Shown one piece after another: positions 18,204-27,321 of a stretch of DNA of 53,550 nt (position 1 is its first letter; each line of letters begins with the position of its first letter). The position numbers and the translations under genes were made by a program. The stretch is taken from contig NZ_LDTF01000025.1 of NCBI RefSeq assembly GCF_001477495.1, forward strand, positions 1-53,550, given 5' to 3'. The notes under the pieces are model-generated. The model saw only the letters and a program-made list of their open reading frames with translations. It was not told where the DNA came from and ran no database searches. The stretch is from Sphingomonas yabuuchiae (lineage in GTDB: Bacteria; Pseudomonadota; Alphaproteobacteria; Sphingomonadales; Sphingomonadaceae).

Positions 18204-20615
18204 ATGTCCATGCCAATTTCGAGAGCTCTCCGCCGCCGCGCTCTATGGCTCGCCGGGGCGGTCATGCTGGCCGCGCCCGCCACCGCGCAGCTGACGCTGG
18301 TAGCCAATGAAGAGGACCGGGGAACGGCTGCCTCGGTCCCGGATAGCGGCGCGAGCGAGGACGTCCTGGTCACTGCACGCCGTCGGACGGAAAAAAGCCA
18401 GGACGTGCCGATCGCCATCAACGCCTTCGGCGCGGCGCAGATCGAGTCGACCCGGACCTTCAACCTGCGCGACCTGCAACAGCTGACCCCGAGCCTGGTC
18501 GTCACCAACACTAATCCCCGTAACACCAGCATCAATATTCGCGGGCTGGGCAACAATGTCGCGGTCTACAATGACGGACTGGAGCCCGCGGTGGGCGTCT
18601 ATCTGGACGGCGTCTATCTGGCGCGACCGGGCCAGACCGTATTCGATCTTGCCGATCTGGAGCGCATCGAGGTGCTGCGCGGGCCGCAGGGCACGCTGTT
18701 CGGCAAAAACACCTCGGCGGGTGCGGTGGTGGTCACGACGCGACAACCGACCTTTGATTGGGAGGCGGGCGGGGATGCCAGTCTGGGCAATTACGACTTC
18801 CGCCAGCTCCATGCCTATGTCTCGGGTCCACTGACCGAGCAACTGGCGGCCCGGCTGTTCGTGTCGAAGACCGATCGTGACGGCTTTACTCGCAATCGCT
18901 TCGACGGACGATACGGCCAGGATTTTCACGATCTGAACCTGCGCGGTCAGCTGCTCTACAAGCCCAGTGACAGGCTGACCCTGCGGATCATCGGCGATTG
19001 GGGGCGGCAGGACAGTTTCACGGCCGGTAGCATCCTGCTGGGGGCCATCCGGAATTACGACAACGGCGCACTGTTCCCCAACAATTACTACGACCGATCC
19101 GCGCGGCTGGGCTATACGCCGGTCGCGGCGAACCCGGCGCTGCGGACGACCGACACCGATGCCGATCCACGCTACCGGATGAACCAGCACGGGGTGAACG
19201 TCACCACCGACTGGGATATCGGTCCCGCCACGCTGACCTCGGTCACGGCCTATCGCGCCTGGAACTGGTATCCCCATAATGACGGCGACGGCACCAGCAT
19301 CGACGCAGGCGCTGACTTCCACCAGAGCAACGAGCAGCGGCAGGTCAGCCAGGAACTGCGCATCGCCTCCAATGGCGCGCGCCGCGTCGATTATGTGGCA
19401 GGCCTCTATTATCTCTATCAGTCGATCGAGGCGGAGGCGGTCAATCGCTATGGCAGTCGCGCGGCGGATTGGTTTCTGCCCCCGACCACCAACGCGGCCG
19501 TCGGCGCCGCAGCTCTAAACGACTATAATGTCGTCAGCCATTCGCGCCCCGTCACCGACAGTTATGCCGCCTTCGCCCAGACGATCTGGCATATCACCGG
19601 TGCCGTCGATCTGACGACCGGCCTGCGCTACACCTACGAAACCAAGTCCGGCTATTTCGATCAGGATGCCACCGGCGCATCGCTGGCCGGGCTGACGGCG
19701 GCGCAACAGGTGGCCGCCCAAGCGATTCGCGCGCGTTATGGCGTGAGGAATTTCTATACCGCGCGCACCGAGGCGGGGCGACTGTCAGGACAAGCCACGC
19801 TGTCCTGGAGGGTTGCAGCACCTGTGCTCGCCTATGCGACTTATGCGCGGGGCAACAAGTTCGGCGGGCTGAACCTGGCCAACATCACCACCACCGGCCA
19901 GTTCGCCGCCAATCCCGTCATCCGTCCAGAGACGATCGACAGTTATGAAGTCGGCGCGAAGACCAGCTGGGCGGACGGTCGGATCACCGCGAACGTCGCG
20001 GCCTTCTGGACCGACGTCAAAGACTATCAGACGACGATCGTCGATGTGGAGCGCAACGGCGTGAGCTTCTTCACCAACGCCGCCAAGGTACGTACGCGCG
20101 GCATCGAGGCGGACCTGCGCGCCGCGCCGACACGGTGGCTGACGGTGTATGGATCAGGCACCTATGACGATGCCCGCTACATCTCCTATGCCAATGCACC
20201 GTGCCCGATCGAGATCACGGGGCGGACATTATGCGATCTGAGCGGGCAACGTCTGCCCGGCGTCTCCCGCTGGGCCGCCTCGGCCGGGGGTGAGGTCCGC
20301 GCCCCTCTCCGCGCCCCTCTCGGCGTCAATTTCGGGCATGAGGCCGAGGTATATGCGGGCTCGGACTATAGCTATCGCTCCGCGACCAATAGCACGGCCA
20401 GCCTCAGCCGCTATTCGGATATCCCGGCTTATGCGCTGGTCAACCTGCGGTTCGGTATCAGAGCCGATGATGGCCGATACGACATCCAGTTCTGGGGGCG
20501 GAACGTAGCGAACTCGGCATATTATCTGTCCCTGGCCGCCAACAACACGGGCGCTGTCACCGCCACGCTGGGTGAACCCCGCACCTACGGACTTACCCTT
20601 CGAACCAAATGGTAG
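18204..20615 (+). CDS. TonB-dependent outer-membrane receptor
   Basis: 803 residues. The signal peptide is followed by a TonB-box-like EDVLVTARRR, a plug domain (GLEPAVGVYLDGVYLARPG, LRGPQGTLFGKNTSAGAV) and a 22-strand-type barrel ending with GEPRTYGLTLRTKW, whose terminal aromatic is typical of outer-membrane proteins. The divergent promoter region of about 180 nt is shared with the sulfatase. The arrangement suggests uptake of a sulfated organic compound that the sulfatase then desulfates. The cargo is inference. Confidence 0.93.
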   Translation: MSMPISRALRRRALWLAGAVMLAAPATAQLTLVANEEDRGTAASVPDSGASEDVLVTARRRTEKSQDVPIAINAFGAAQIESTRTFNLRDLQQLTPSLVVTNTNPRNTSINIRGLGNNVAVYNDGLEPAVGVYLDGVYLARPGQTVFDLADLERIEVLRGPQGTLFGKNTSAGAVVVTTRQPTFDWEAGGDASLGNYDFRQLHAYVSGPLTEQLAARLFVSKTDRDGFTRNRFDGRYGQDFHDLNLRGQLLYKPSDRLTLRIIGDWGRQDSFTAGSILLGAIRNYDNGALFPNNYYDRSARLGYTPVAANPALRTTDTDADPRYRMNQHGVNVTTDWDIGPATLTSVTAYRAWNWYPHNDGDGTSIDAGADFHQSNEQRQVSQELRIASNGARRVDYVAGLYYLYQSIEAEAVNRYGSRAADWFLPPTTNAAVGAAALNDYNVVSHSRPVTDSYAAFAQTIWHITGAVDLTTGLRYTYETKSGYFDQDATGASLAGLTAAQQVAAQAIRARYGVRNFYTARTEAGRLSGQATLSWRVAAPVLAYATYARGNKFGGLNLANITTTGQFAANPVIRPETIDSYEVGAKTSWADGRITANVAAFWTDVKDYQTTIVDVERNGVSFFTNAAKVRTRGIEADLRAAPTRWLTVYGSGTYDDARYISYANAPCPIEITGRTLCDLSGQRLPGVSRWAASAGGEVRAPLRAPLGVNFGHEAEVYAGSDYSYRSATNSTASLSRYSDIPAYALVNLRFGIRADDGRYDIQFWGRNVANSAYYLSLAANNTGAVTATLGEPRTYGLTLRTKW

Positions 20616-20962
20616 ATAATCTTGTATACACTGCCCTGCGATCCTAATCCCGAGGCGTTCCCGTAAAAGTGGGCGAATATCGGCTCTTGGTACGAATCTT
20701 CGTTAAGCGTGTTAGCCAGAAGAGTCGTCTTTGCCCCACTTTCCGCCCTATGACGGCTGGACAAAACCGTTGATGCGGAGATGAACGAATGTCCGAAGTT
20801 CGGGCAAGCGAAACAGACGTCAAATGTCGCTTTATGGGTCAATTATCCCATGCTTGGCATAAGCGGATCGCCGCTAGGGGTATCTGCAGATGGCAGCGTA
20901 TCAGTTGGAGTATCGGGCGGGGCAGCGGCCCGCATCTCGCTGGGTGCGCGCCGGCGTAAGCT

Positions 20963-20976
20963 CTCCCTCTCCGCCA
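20963..20976 (+). repeat. Right copy of 14-nt tRNA-Ser direct repeat, candidate attR
   Basis: Exact match to 5576-5589 in the same orientation. No tRNA body lies upstream (no T arm), so this is a detached 3' end. Confidence 0.45.
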
Positions 20977-20987
20977 CGGACTGACGA

Positions 20988-21008
20988 TTGCCCCGACAGA
21001 AGGGGCAA
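20988..21008 (+). terminator. Hairpin of 7 bp
   Basis: TTGCCCC and GGGGCAA around a 7-nt loop, lying 12 nt past the 14-nt repeat. No T-run follows; role uncertain. Confidence 0.35.
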
Positions 21009-21152
21009 GGTCTTCCCATAACGGTAGATGACCCCGGATAGGCTCGGCTTCGTCGTGTGTCGCACATGGCGGCCCCTTGGCGGGCTGAGGGCAGGGGTTT
21101 CCCGGAACACGCATATCGCGTCGCGCATTGGCTCTCTTATAGGAGAGCGATC

Positions 21153-21314
21153 ATGGCCGACCCGATCAAGCCGACGACCGAAACCCGTGACCCCAATCTG
21201 TCGACCGAGCATCAGCGCGATGGGGATGCACGGCGTCCCCGCGATACGCTCGACCGCGGCCAGCCGAGCACCGAGGGGCAGGACGCGCCGAAGCGGAAAT
21301 CGTCGCTGACCTGA
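21153..21314 (+). CDS. Small hydrophilic protein of unknown function (53 aa)
   Basis: ATG 21153 is preceded by a strong AGGAGAG at 6-nt spacing, and a stable hairpin follows the stop at 21326-21345; both argue for a real gene. The 53-residue product is highly charged, rich in Asp, Arg, Pro and Gln, and has no hydrophobic core (MADPIKPTTETRDPNL, RRPRDTLDRGQ). It is probably intrinsically disordered. I do not recognise a family. Confidence 0.6.
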   Translation: MADPIKPTTETRDPNLSTEHQRDGDARRPRDTLDRGQPSTEGQDAPKRKSSLT

Positions 21315-21325
21315 ATTCTCGAAAA

Positions 21326-21345
21326 CGGGGCAAAGGGACGCCCCG
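21326..21345 (+). terminator. Hairpin after the small hydrophilic protein gene
   Basis: Perfect CGGGGC/GCCCCG stem with an 8-nt loop, 11 nt past the stop codon. No long T-run. Confidence 0.5.
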
Positions 21346-21513
21346 CTCATTCCGTAGTGACACAGTGCCTGAACGGGGCGCCGAGGACGTGCGGAAGCTC
21401 GACCTCGCACGCCCAATAACGTGCTTTCGTTACAAAAGCTGCGCCTTCCTTTGCGCCGGGCAAAAATAAAGCCGTCGGGAAGAATCACGGCCACCATGCC
21501 CGATGCGTGCCGG

Positions 21514-21541
21514 TGTCATGAAAATGACCCGAATATGTCAC
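21514..21541 (+). promoter_or_regulatory. Candidate PhoB box upstream of the ElpS-like gene
   Basis: Three direct units start exactly 11 bp apart: TGTCAT (21514), TGACCC (21525) and TGTCAC (21536), each followed by an A-rich tail. PhoB boxes are CTGTCAT-like repeats with an 11-bp period. A possible -10 (CAAAAT) lies about 13 bp further on. The downstream gene resembles Caulobacter elpS, which is made under phosphate starvation. Confidence 0.55.
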
Positions 21542-21684
21542 GGAAGTTTCTTTCAAAATGCATCTTCGCGTCATGAGACGCGCCTAACGCCCGGGACGAG
21601 ATCGGCAGGGGGACTAGTCTTTGCGTCGGTCATCGGGCGGCGTTCGCCCGGCTTAGCAACGATAAGATCGGGAGTTTTTCGGCG

Positions 21685-23331
21685 ATGGGCAGCTTCAAGC
21701 GCTTCGGCCTCATTCTCATGACCAGCTCGGCCTGTGCGGCCCTTTCCGCATGCGGCGGAGCCGACAGCGTCGCCTCGCCCGGCGCGGGCGAAATCGTGAT
21801 CGTCCAGCCGACGCCGACGCCCGCCCCGTCGCCGACCCCGACGCCGACCGCCAACATCACCGCGGCGCAGTTCGCCGCCACCACCACGGTCAACGGCGTG
21901 TCGATCACCGCCGATGAGCAGCTGGCGATCGTCAACGCAGGCACGAACAACAACGTCAACGGCACCGGCGGCGCGTTGAACGGCATCTACCCGACCAGCA
22001 GCACCTCGCTGGTGACCGCGACCGACCCGTCGACGCTGAACAGCTTCTTCACCTCGACCAACTATGTCGGCGCGCTCAACGGTCCTTCGGACACCGCTTT
22101 CCAGGGCTGGACCTGCAACTCGACCTCGGCCGAATTCGGCGGTTCGGGCGCGCGCTGCACCGCGGTGCCCTCGATCGGCACCTATGCCGCGGCGACCTCG
22201 GTCTGCCCGACCGGCACCACCGATGACGGCACCAACAGCTCGTCCTCGCCGACGCTCCGCTACTGCCGCCTGCCGCAGACCATCACCGCCGACCTGACGC
22301 TGCCGAAGATCGCGGGCGTCGTGTACCGCCTGCGCGGCCAGACCGAAGTCGGCTCCGACCTGGGTTCGACCGGCGGCGCGGGCGTCACGCTGACCATCGC
22401 GCCGGGCGTCGTGATCGCGGCGGACTCGTCGGAGGCGACCAACGACCTGCTGCTCGTCAATCGCGGCTCGAAGATTTCGGCGGTCGGCACCCGCGACGCG
22501 CCGATCATCTTCACCTCGCAGCAGAACCTGGTGAGCAACGGCGTGTCCGACGCGACCCAGGGCCAGTGGGGCGGCATCATCCTGCTCGGCCGCGCGCCGA
22601 CCGCCGTCTGCGCCACCGGCACCGGCCCGAACAACGCCGCCGGTTCCTCGACCACCTGCCAGCTGGCGATCGAGGGCGTCACGGGGCGCTTCTACGGCGG
22701 TGCGAACACGACCGACTCGTCGGGCCAGATGTCCTATGTCCAGATCCGCTATTCGGGCATCGCCATCTCGGACGGCAACGAGCTTCAGGGCCTCACCCTG
22801 GGCGGCACCGGTTCGGGCACGGTCCTGGATCATATCCAGAGCCACAATTCGGCCGATGACGGCATCGAGATATTCGGCGGCACGTCGAACCTGAAGTATA
22901 TCGCGATCACCGGCGCGGACGATGACGGCTTCGACATCGACAATGGCTATCGCGGCTTCATGCAGTTCCTGATCGCGGCGCAGCGCACGCTCGGCGCGAC
23001 GGCCGACAGCTTCTCGACCGAGATCGACTCGAACAACGCAGAAGAGCTGCTGCCGCGTACCTTCGGTCGCTATGCCAACTTCACCTTCATCCAGACCGCG
23101 CTGGCGCCCGCCGCGATCCGTCTGCGTGGCGGTGCCGACATGACCTTCGTCAACGGCATCGTGAAGGCGCCGACGAACGTCGCCTGCGTCAACCTGGTCG
23201 CGGGTGCCGGTTCGGGCGAGGATCGCACCACGATCCGCGCGGCGGGACGTGGCCCGACGGACAATAACGGACCGCAGGAAGCCGGCCCGCCGGTCTTCAC
23301 CTCGGTCTATTTCAGCTGCAACGGCCGCTAA
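21685..23331 (+). CDS. ElpS-like surface lipoprotein
   Basis: 548 residues. The lipoprotein signal peptide has the lipobox LSAC with C23, and no Asp at +2, so the outer membrane is expected. A Pro-Thr spacer (residues about 40-55) leads to a Ser/Thr/Gly/Asn-rich domain with hydrophobic repeats typical of a right-handed beta-helix (IEIFGGTSNLKYIAITG, DDGFDIDNGYRG). In Caulobacter the phosphate-starvation lipoprotein ElpS is encoded beside a 12-gene T2SS, and its release needs that T2SS. Here the same neighbours occur: receptor, hydroxylase, gspC-N. The ElpS link rests on locus layout and protein type, not on an alignment. Confidence 0.65.
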   Translation: MGSFKRFGLILMTSSACAALSACGGADSVASPGAGEIVIVQPTPTPAPSPTPTPTANITAAQFAATTTVNGVSITADEQLAIVNAGTNNNVNGTGGALNGIYPTSSTSLVTATDPSTLNSFFTSTNYVGALNGPSDTAFQGWTCNSTSAEFGGSGARCTAVPSIGTYAAATSVCPTGTTDDGTNSSSSPTLRYCRLPQTITADLTLPKIAGVVYRLRGQTEVGSDLGSTGGAGVTLTIAPGVVIAADSSEATNDLLLVNRGSKISAVGTRDAPIIFTSQQNLVSNGVSDATQGQWGGIILLGRAPTAVCATGTGPNNAAGSSTTCQLAIEGVTGRFYGGANTTDSSGQMSYVQIRYSGIAISDGNELQGLTLGGTGSGTVLDHIQSHNSADDGIEIFGGTSNLKYIAITGADDDGFDIDNGYRGFMQFLIAAQRTLGATADSFSTEIDSNNAEELLPRTFGRYANFTFIQTALAPAAIRLRGGADMTFVNGIVKAPTNVACVNLVAGAGSGEDRTTIRAAGRGPTDNNGPQEAGPPVFTSVYFSCNGR

Positions 23332-23439
23332 GGCCCCGCTGACCATGCGTCCGGCACCGTTCGGACGCTCTCGGCAGGCCGGGGTGGCGAACATCGCCGC
23401 CCCGGCTTTCCTCCATATCTGATACGGAAAGACCCGGCC

Positions 23440-26280
23440 ATGCAGCGACGCCTCGCTTATGCCACGCTCCTTCTGCTGACCTCGCAACTCGTCGCGCCCG
23501 CCCTGCTGGCGCAGACGGCGGGCGGGGCGACACCAGCTCCGGCGCAGACCAGCACCACCGCGACCAGCCCCGACGGGCAGGCCACCCCACAGAGCCAGAC
23601 CCCGACCGGCCAGGACGGCCAGGCGGCGGAAGAGCCGGTCGAAATCTCCGCCCCCGGCATGGATGCCACGGCGGGCAACGAGATCGTCGTGGTTGGCCGC
23701 AACATCCCCAACACCATCCGCGCCACGCCGCAGATCGTCTCGGTCCTGTCGGCCGCCGACATCGCGCGCACGGGTGAGGGCGACATTGCGGGCGCGCTGA
23801 CCCGCGTGACCGGCCTGTCGGTCGTGGGCGGCGGGTTCGTCTATGTCCGGGGTCTAGGCGACCGTTACTCCTCGTCGCTGCTCAACGGCTCGCCCTTGCC
23901 CAGCCCCGAGCCGCTGCGCCGTTCGGTTCCGCTCGACATCTTCCCGACCACCATCGTCGGCTCGGCGCTGGTCCAGAAGACCTATTCGGTCAATTATCCC
24001 GGCGAGTTCGGCGGCGGCGTCATCAACCTGACGACCAAGGCGATCCCGGCGAAGAACTTCATCTCGGGCGGCTTCACCGTCGCGGCCGACGATGCGACGA
24101 CCAGCGAGCTGGGCTATACCTATGCGGGCGGCAAGGCCGACTGGCTGGGCTTCGACGACGGCACGCGCGGCGTGCCGCAGTTCGTTCGCGACGTGCAGGC
24201 GGGCAAGGGTTCGGGTATCGTTCCCGCCGCGCAGGTGGCCCGGCTGTCCAACGCCTCGACCACCCTGCTCCAGCGCAACAATCAGCTGCCCGCCAATCTG
24301 TCGGGCGAGTTGTCGGCGGGTTCGGTGTTCGACATCGGCAGCGACCGCCTGGGCGTGATCTCGTCGCTCAGCCTGTCCAACACCTTCCGCACGCGCTCGG
24401 CGATCCAGCAGGACTCGGTGTCGGCGGACGGCACGATCCGCAACGATTTCCGCACGCTGCTGACCGACAACCGCATCGTCGCCAACGCGCTGGTCGGCCT
24501 GGGCTATGAGTTCGGCGACAACACGGTGCGCTGGACCAATGTCTATATCCACGACACGCTGAAGCAAGGGCGCGGATCGGCGGCCGAGGTCTACAACAAT
24601 GCCAGCGGCCTGCGTTTCCAGCAGAACACCAACTGGTTCGAGCGTCAGCTGATCGAAAGCCAGCTGGTCGGTGAGTTCAAGCTGACCGACGCGCTGAAGT
24701 TCGACGCGCGCGGCGCCTTCGCCAATTCGAAGCGCAACGCGCCCTATGAGCGTCAGTTCGACTATCTCTGCTCGAACCGCACCACCACGGGCCTGCCGAT
24801 CAACTATGACGGCGGCAACGGCGCGGGCGGGTTTCAGTGCAACGGCGCCTATCAGGTGACGCAGCGCTTCACCCCCTTCGCCTCGATCATCTTCTCGGAA
24901 TTGAACGAGAATCTATATACCGGCCAGGCCGATCTTTCCTACAAGATCGACGGCGATCGCCCGATCACGTTGAGCACCGGCTATTTCTACCAGGGCACGG
25001 ACCGCTATTCGAGCCGTATCCAGTTCAACTACCAGACCAGCGACGGTGCGGGCACCGCGCCGGGCTTCCCCTATAATCTGTACCGCCCCGACTATCTGCT
25101 GAGCCCGGGCGTCATCAACAATGCCTGTCCGTTGCGCGGGCAGGGGGCCTGTACGCTCCAGCTGCAATTCTCGACGCAAGCCGGTGCCTATGCGTACGAC
25201 GCCAAGCTGAACGTCCATGCCGGTTACGTCCAGGCCGAGGCGGAGGTCGCCAACGGCCTGCGCGCGGTGGCGGGTGTCCGCTACGAGACGGCGGTCGAGA
25301 CGGTCACGCCGGTGCAGAGCGCGACGACGCGGCTGAAGAACGATTACTTCCTGCCCGCCGGCACGCTGACCTGGAATTTCGCCGCCGACATGCAGCTGCG
25401 CGCGAGCGGCGCCAAGACGATCTCACGCCCGCAGTTCCGCGAGTTGGCGCCCCAGCAGTTCCGCGACCCGGACTCGGACCGCCTGTTCTTCGGCAATCCG
25501 AACCTGCGCGACAGTGAGCTGTGGAACCTCGAAGCGCGCTACGAATGGTTCTACGCGCGCGACCAGCGCTTCACGCTGGCGGGCTTCTACAAGCGGATCA
25601 AGAACCCGATCGAGCAGGTCGGCTTCTACACCGGCGCGGACGACCGCTTGCAGACGGGCTTTACCTATCTGCCCTCGGCGACGCTCTATGGCGCGGAAGT
25701 CGAGTTGCAGAAGTACGTGCCGCTGGCCGGGATCGGCGGCGACTTCTTCGCCACGCGCCGCCTCGTCGCGATCGCGAACTACACCTACACCAAGTCGCAG
25801 ATCAATGCGGACGCCTCCTGCGTGCCCAACCCGGCGGCGGCGCAAGGCTCGCCGGGGCTGGCGGGCTGCGCCTCGGGCTTCGGTCCGGCGCGGCTGCTGT
25901 TCCGCGACGGCGCGTCGCTGACCGGCCAGTCGGACCATCTGGTCAATCTGCAACTGGGTATGGAGGACACGGCCGCACTGTCGCAGATCACGCTGCTGTT
26001 CAACTATGCCAGCAACCGCGTGACCAATCGCGGTCCGTCGAACCTGTCGGGCACGGGCTTCCAGCCCGACATCGTCGAAGTGCCGGGCATCCGCCTCGAC
26101 CTCGTGGCGCGCCAGGGCTTCGAGCTGATGGGCGGCAAGTTCGAGCTGAAGGCCGAGGCCCGCAACCTGACCCGCACGCGCTACAACGAGCGGCAGGACT
26201 TCGGGAATGGCCGGTTCGTCTATCTGAACCGGTATAATCTGGGCCGCATATTCTCGCTGGGGATCAGCACGACCTTCTGA
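23440..26280 (+). CDS. TonB-dependent outer-membrane receptor
   Basis: 946 residues. The signal peptide (residues 1-25) and a Gln/Thr/Pro-rich linker precede a TonB-box-like NEIVVVGRNIP and a plug domain (DIAGALTRVTGLSVVGGGFVYVRG read in pieces, ALVQKTYSVNYPGEFGGG). The barrel ends with YLNRYNLGRIFSLGISTTF and its terminal Phe. It lies 108 nt after the ElpS-like gene and is followed by a strong terminator, so the two form a transcription unit, probably under the candidate Pho box. Cargo unknown; a phosphate-containing ligand would fit. Confidence 0.93.
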   Translation: MQRRLAYATLLLLTSQLVAPALLAQTAGGATPAPAQTSTTATSPDGQATPQSQTPTGQDGQAAEEPVEISAPGMDATAGNEIVVVGRNIPNTIRATPQIVSVLSAADIARTGEGDIAGALTRVTGLSVVGGGFVYVRGLGDRYSSSLLNGSPLPSPEPLRRSVPLDIFPTTIVGSALVQKTYSVNYPGEFGGGVINLTTKAIPAKNFISGGFTVAADDATTSELGYTYAGGKADWLGFDDGTRGVPQFVRDVQAGKGSGIVPAAQVARLSNASTTLLQRNNQLPANLSGELSAGSVFDIGSDRLGVISSLSLSNTFRTRSAIQQDSVSADGTIRNDFRTLLTDNRIVANALVGLGYEFGDNTVRWTNVYIHDTLKQGRGSAAEVYNNASGLRFQQNTNWFERQLIESQLVGEFKLTDALKFDARGAFANSKRNAPYERQFDYLCSNRTTTGLPINYDGGNGAGGFQCNGAYQVTQRFTPFASIIFSELNENLYTGQADLSYKIDGDRPITLSTGYFYQGTDRYSSRIQFNYQTSDGAGTAPGFPYNLYRPDYLLSPGVINNACPLRGQGACTLQLQFSTQAGAYAYDAKLNVHAGYVQAEAEVANGLRAVAGVRYETAVETVTPVQSATTRLKNDYFLPAGTLTWNFAADMQLRASGAKTISRPQFRELAPQQFRDPDSDRLFFGNPNLRDSELWNLEARYEWFYARDQRFTLAGFYKRIKNPIEQVGFYTGADDRLQTGFTYLPSATLYGAEVELQKYVPLAGIGGDFFATRRLVAIANYTYTKSQINADASCVPNPAAAQGSPGLAGCASGFGPARLLFRDGASLTGQSDHLVNLQLGMEDTAALSQITLLFNYASNRVTNRGPSNLSGTGFQPDIVEVPGIRLDLVARQGFELMGGKFELKAEARNLTRTRYNERQDFGNGRFVYLNRYNLGRIFSLGISTTF

Positions 26281-26301
26281 TCCCCGCCGAAACTGTGAAG
26301 G

Positions 26302-26337
26302 GGCCGTCGTCCGGAAGAGCCGGGCGGCGGCCTTTTT
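26302..26337 (+). terminator. Rho-independent terminator of the lipoprotein-receptor unit
   Basis: GGCCGTCGTCCGG pairs with CCGGGCGGCGGCC (one mismatch) around a 5-nt loop, followed by five T, 21 nt past the receptor stop. Confidence 0.9.
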
Positions 26338-26364
26338 GCGTTTTGGGGAGAGGTGGGGGCGTGG

Positions 26365-26502
26365 GCTTCGACTTCGCTCAGCCTGAACGGCTGAAGGGAA
26401 TACTCTCTCACCTCCGTTCAGCCTGAGCAAAGTTGAAGGCCAAGGGGTGCCCTTGCCGCGCGCGTGGCGCGCCCTTCAACTACGCTCAGGGCGAACGGGG
26501 GG
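26365..26502. repeat. Cluster of three REP-like repeat units (family A)
   Basis: A unit reading CTTCGACTTCGCTCAGCCTG at about 26366 is repeated in inverted form at about 26414-26438 and, more diverged, at about 26472-26499. The same family occurs inside gspH at 34163-34224. It lies between convergent genes and may help terminate them. Confidence 0.75.
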
Positions 26503-26518
26503 TGAAGACAGGGGATAG

Positions 26519-27190
26519 TCACCCCCGCCACGGCAACTCCCGATACCATTTGGTGATGACGTATTTCACGCCCGCCCGCACCTTCATCGCCTGATGCAGG
26601 GTGGCGGCATTGGTCGAGCCGTCCGCGCGCCGGTTGCTCCAGGCGACCATCTTGCCGGGTTCGGGCTGGATCATCTTGTCCACCACCTTGAACCGCGTCG
26701 CGCCGCCCGCTTCCGGCGTGTTCAGGTACAGCATCACCGTCCAGGTCCGGTTGCCCGACAGCGCGCAATAGCGGTGATAGTCCACCCCCCGGGGCTCGAA
26801 ATAATCGGTATGCTGCTTGAATTCCTGGCCGACGGCATAACGCTGCCCCTGGATCGGCTCGCCATATTCGCCCGACAGGCCGGTCAGAATCGCGATGCGG
26901 CGTTCGGTGTCGATCACCGCCGGATCGTCGGCGGGCAGATCGCCCGTCTCGCTGGTGCGATAGGCATGGTCGCCATTGGCATCGGCGATGGTCGAGGGGC
27001 GGCGCACCGCATCGATTCGCGCGATCAGCGCCGCGCACAGTTCGGGCGGCAGCACGTCGCGCTTCATGAACAGCGTCAGCTTTGGATTGGGCAGCCGCTG
27101 GACACCCGGAGTCGCGGTCAGCCGCGCGATGATCGGGGTCTGATCCAGGCCATTGCCCAGCCCGGGCACGTCATCGTTCAAGGCTTGCAT
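26519..27190 (-). CDS. 2-oxoglutarate/Fe(II) dioxygenase, prolyl 4-hydroxylase type
   Basis: 223 residues from ATG 27190, preferred for the GGGAGAG ribosome site 4 nt upstream; ATG 27250 would add 20 residues. The double-stranded beta-helix core holds the iron ligands H127 and D129 (QHTDYF) and H199 (LHQAMKV), with K209 (VKYVITKW) as the likely 2-oxoglutarate anchor. P4H-alpha-like enzymes hydroxylate prolyl residues of proteins; the target is unknown. It stands between the lipoprotein-receptor unit and the gsp operon, on the opposite strand. Confidence 0.92.
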   Translation of the reverse strand: MQALNDDVPGLGNGLDQTPIIARLTATPGVQRLPNPKLTLFMKRDVLPPELCAALIARIDAVRRPSTIADANGDHAYRTSETGDLPADDPAVIDTERRIAILTGLSGEYGEPIQGQRYAVGQEFKQHTDYFEPRGVDYHRYCALSGNRTWTVMLYLNTPEAGGATRFKVVDKMIQPEPGKMVAWSNRRADGSTNAATLHQAMKVRAGVKYVITKWYRELPWRG

Positions 27191-27261
27191 CCGGCTCTCC
27201 CATCCTGTCGCCCCAACCTGTCGTCTGCGTGAAACCGATATGACCAACATGTTTCAGGGCT

Positions 27262-27291
27262 TTGACGCCGTGCTGTAACATGCCATGCCTA
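27262..27291 (+). promoter_or_regulatory. Possible promoter of the gsp operon
   Basis: TTGACG (27262-27267) and a weak -10 TGCCTA (27286-27291) with 18-nt spacing, 30 nt before the gspC start codon. The -35 is good, the -10 poor. Confidence 0.4.
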
Positions 27292-27321
27292 GAGCCCGAA
27301 AATGCGTACGGGGTGGGTTTC

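Larger units (their letters stand above)
20616..21152. other. 537-nt intergenic region containing the right copy of the tRNA-Ser 3' repeat
   Basis: No supported gene; a 67-codon frame at 20781-20984 has no family signal. The region holds CTCCCTCTCCGCCA at 20963-20976, identical to the tRNA-Ser 3' end, and a hairpin at 20988-21008. It is the candidate right boundary of an accessory block. Confidence 0.45.

Noticed and set aside
20781..20984. 67-codon frame near the right att-like repeat
   Set aside because: No clear ribosome site, low-quality sequence, no recognisable domain.
21571..23487. 638-codon frame on the minus strand
   Set aside because: Antisense to the lipoprotein gene, Arg/Gly-rich, no family signal; an effect of high GC in third positions. 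The same holds for long antisense frames opposite gspD, gspE, gspF, katE and sufB.
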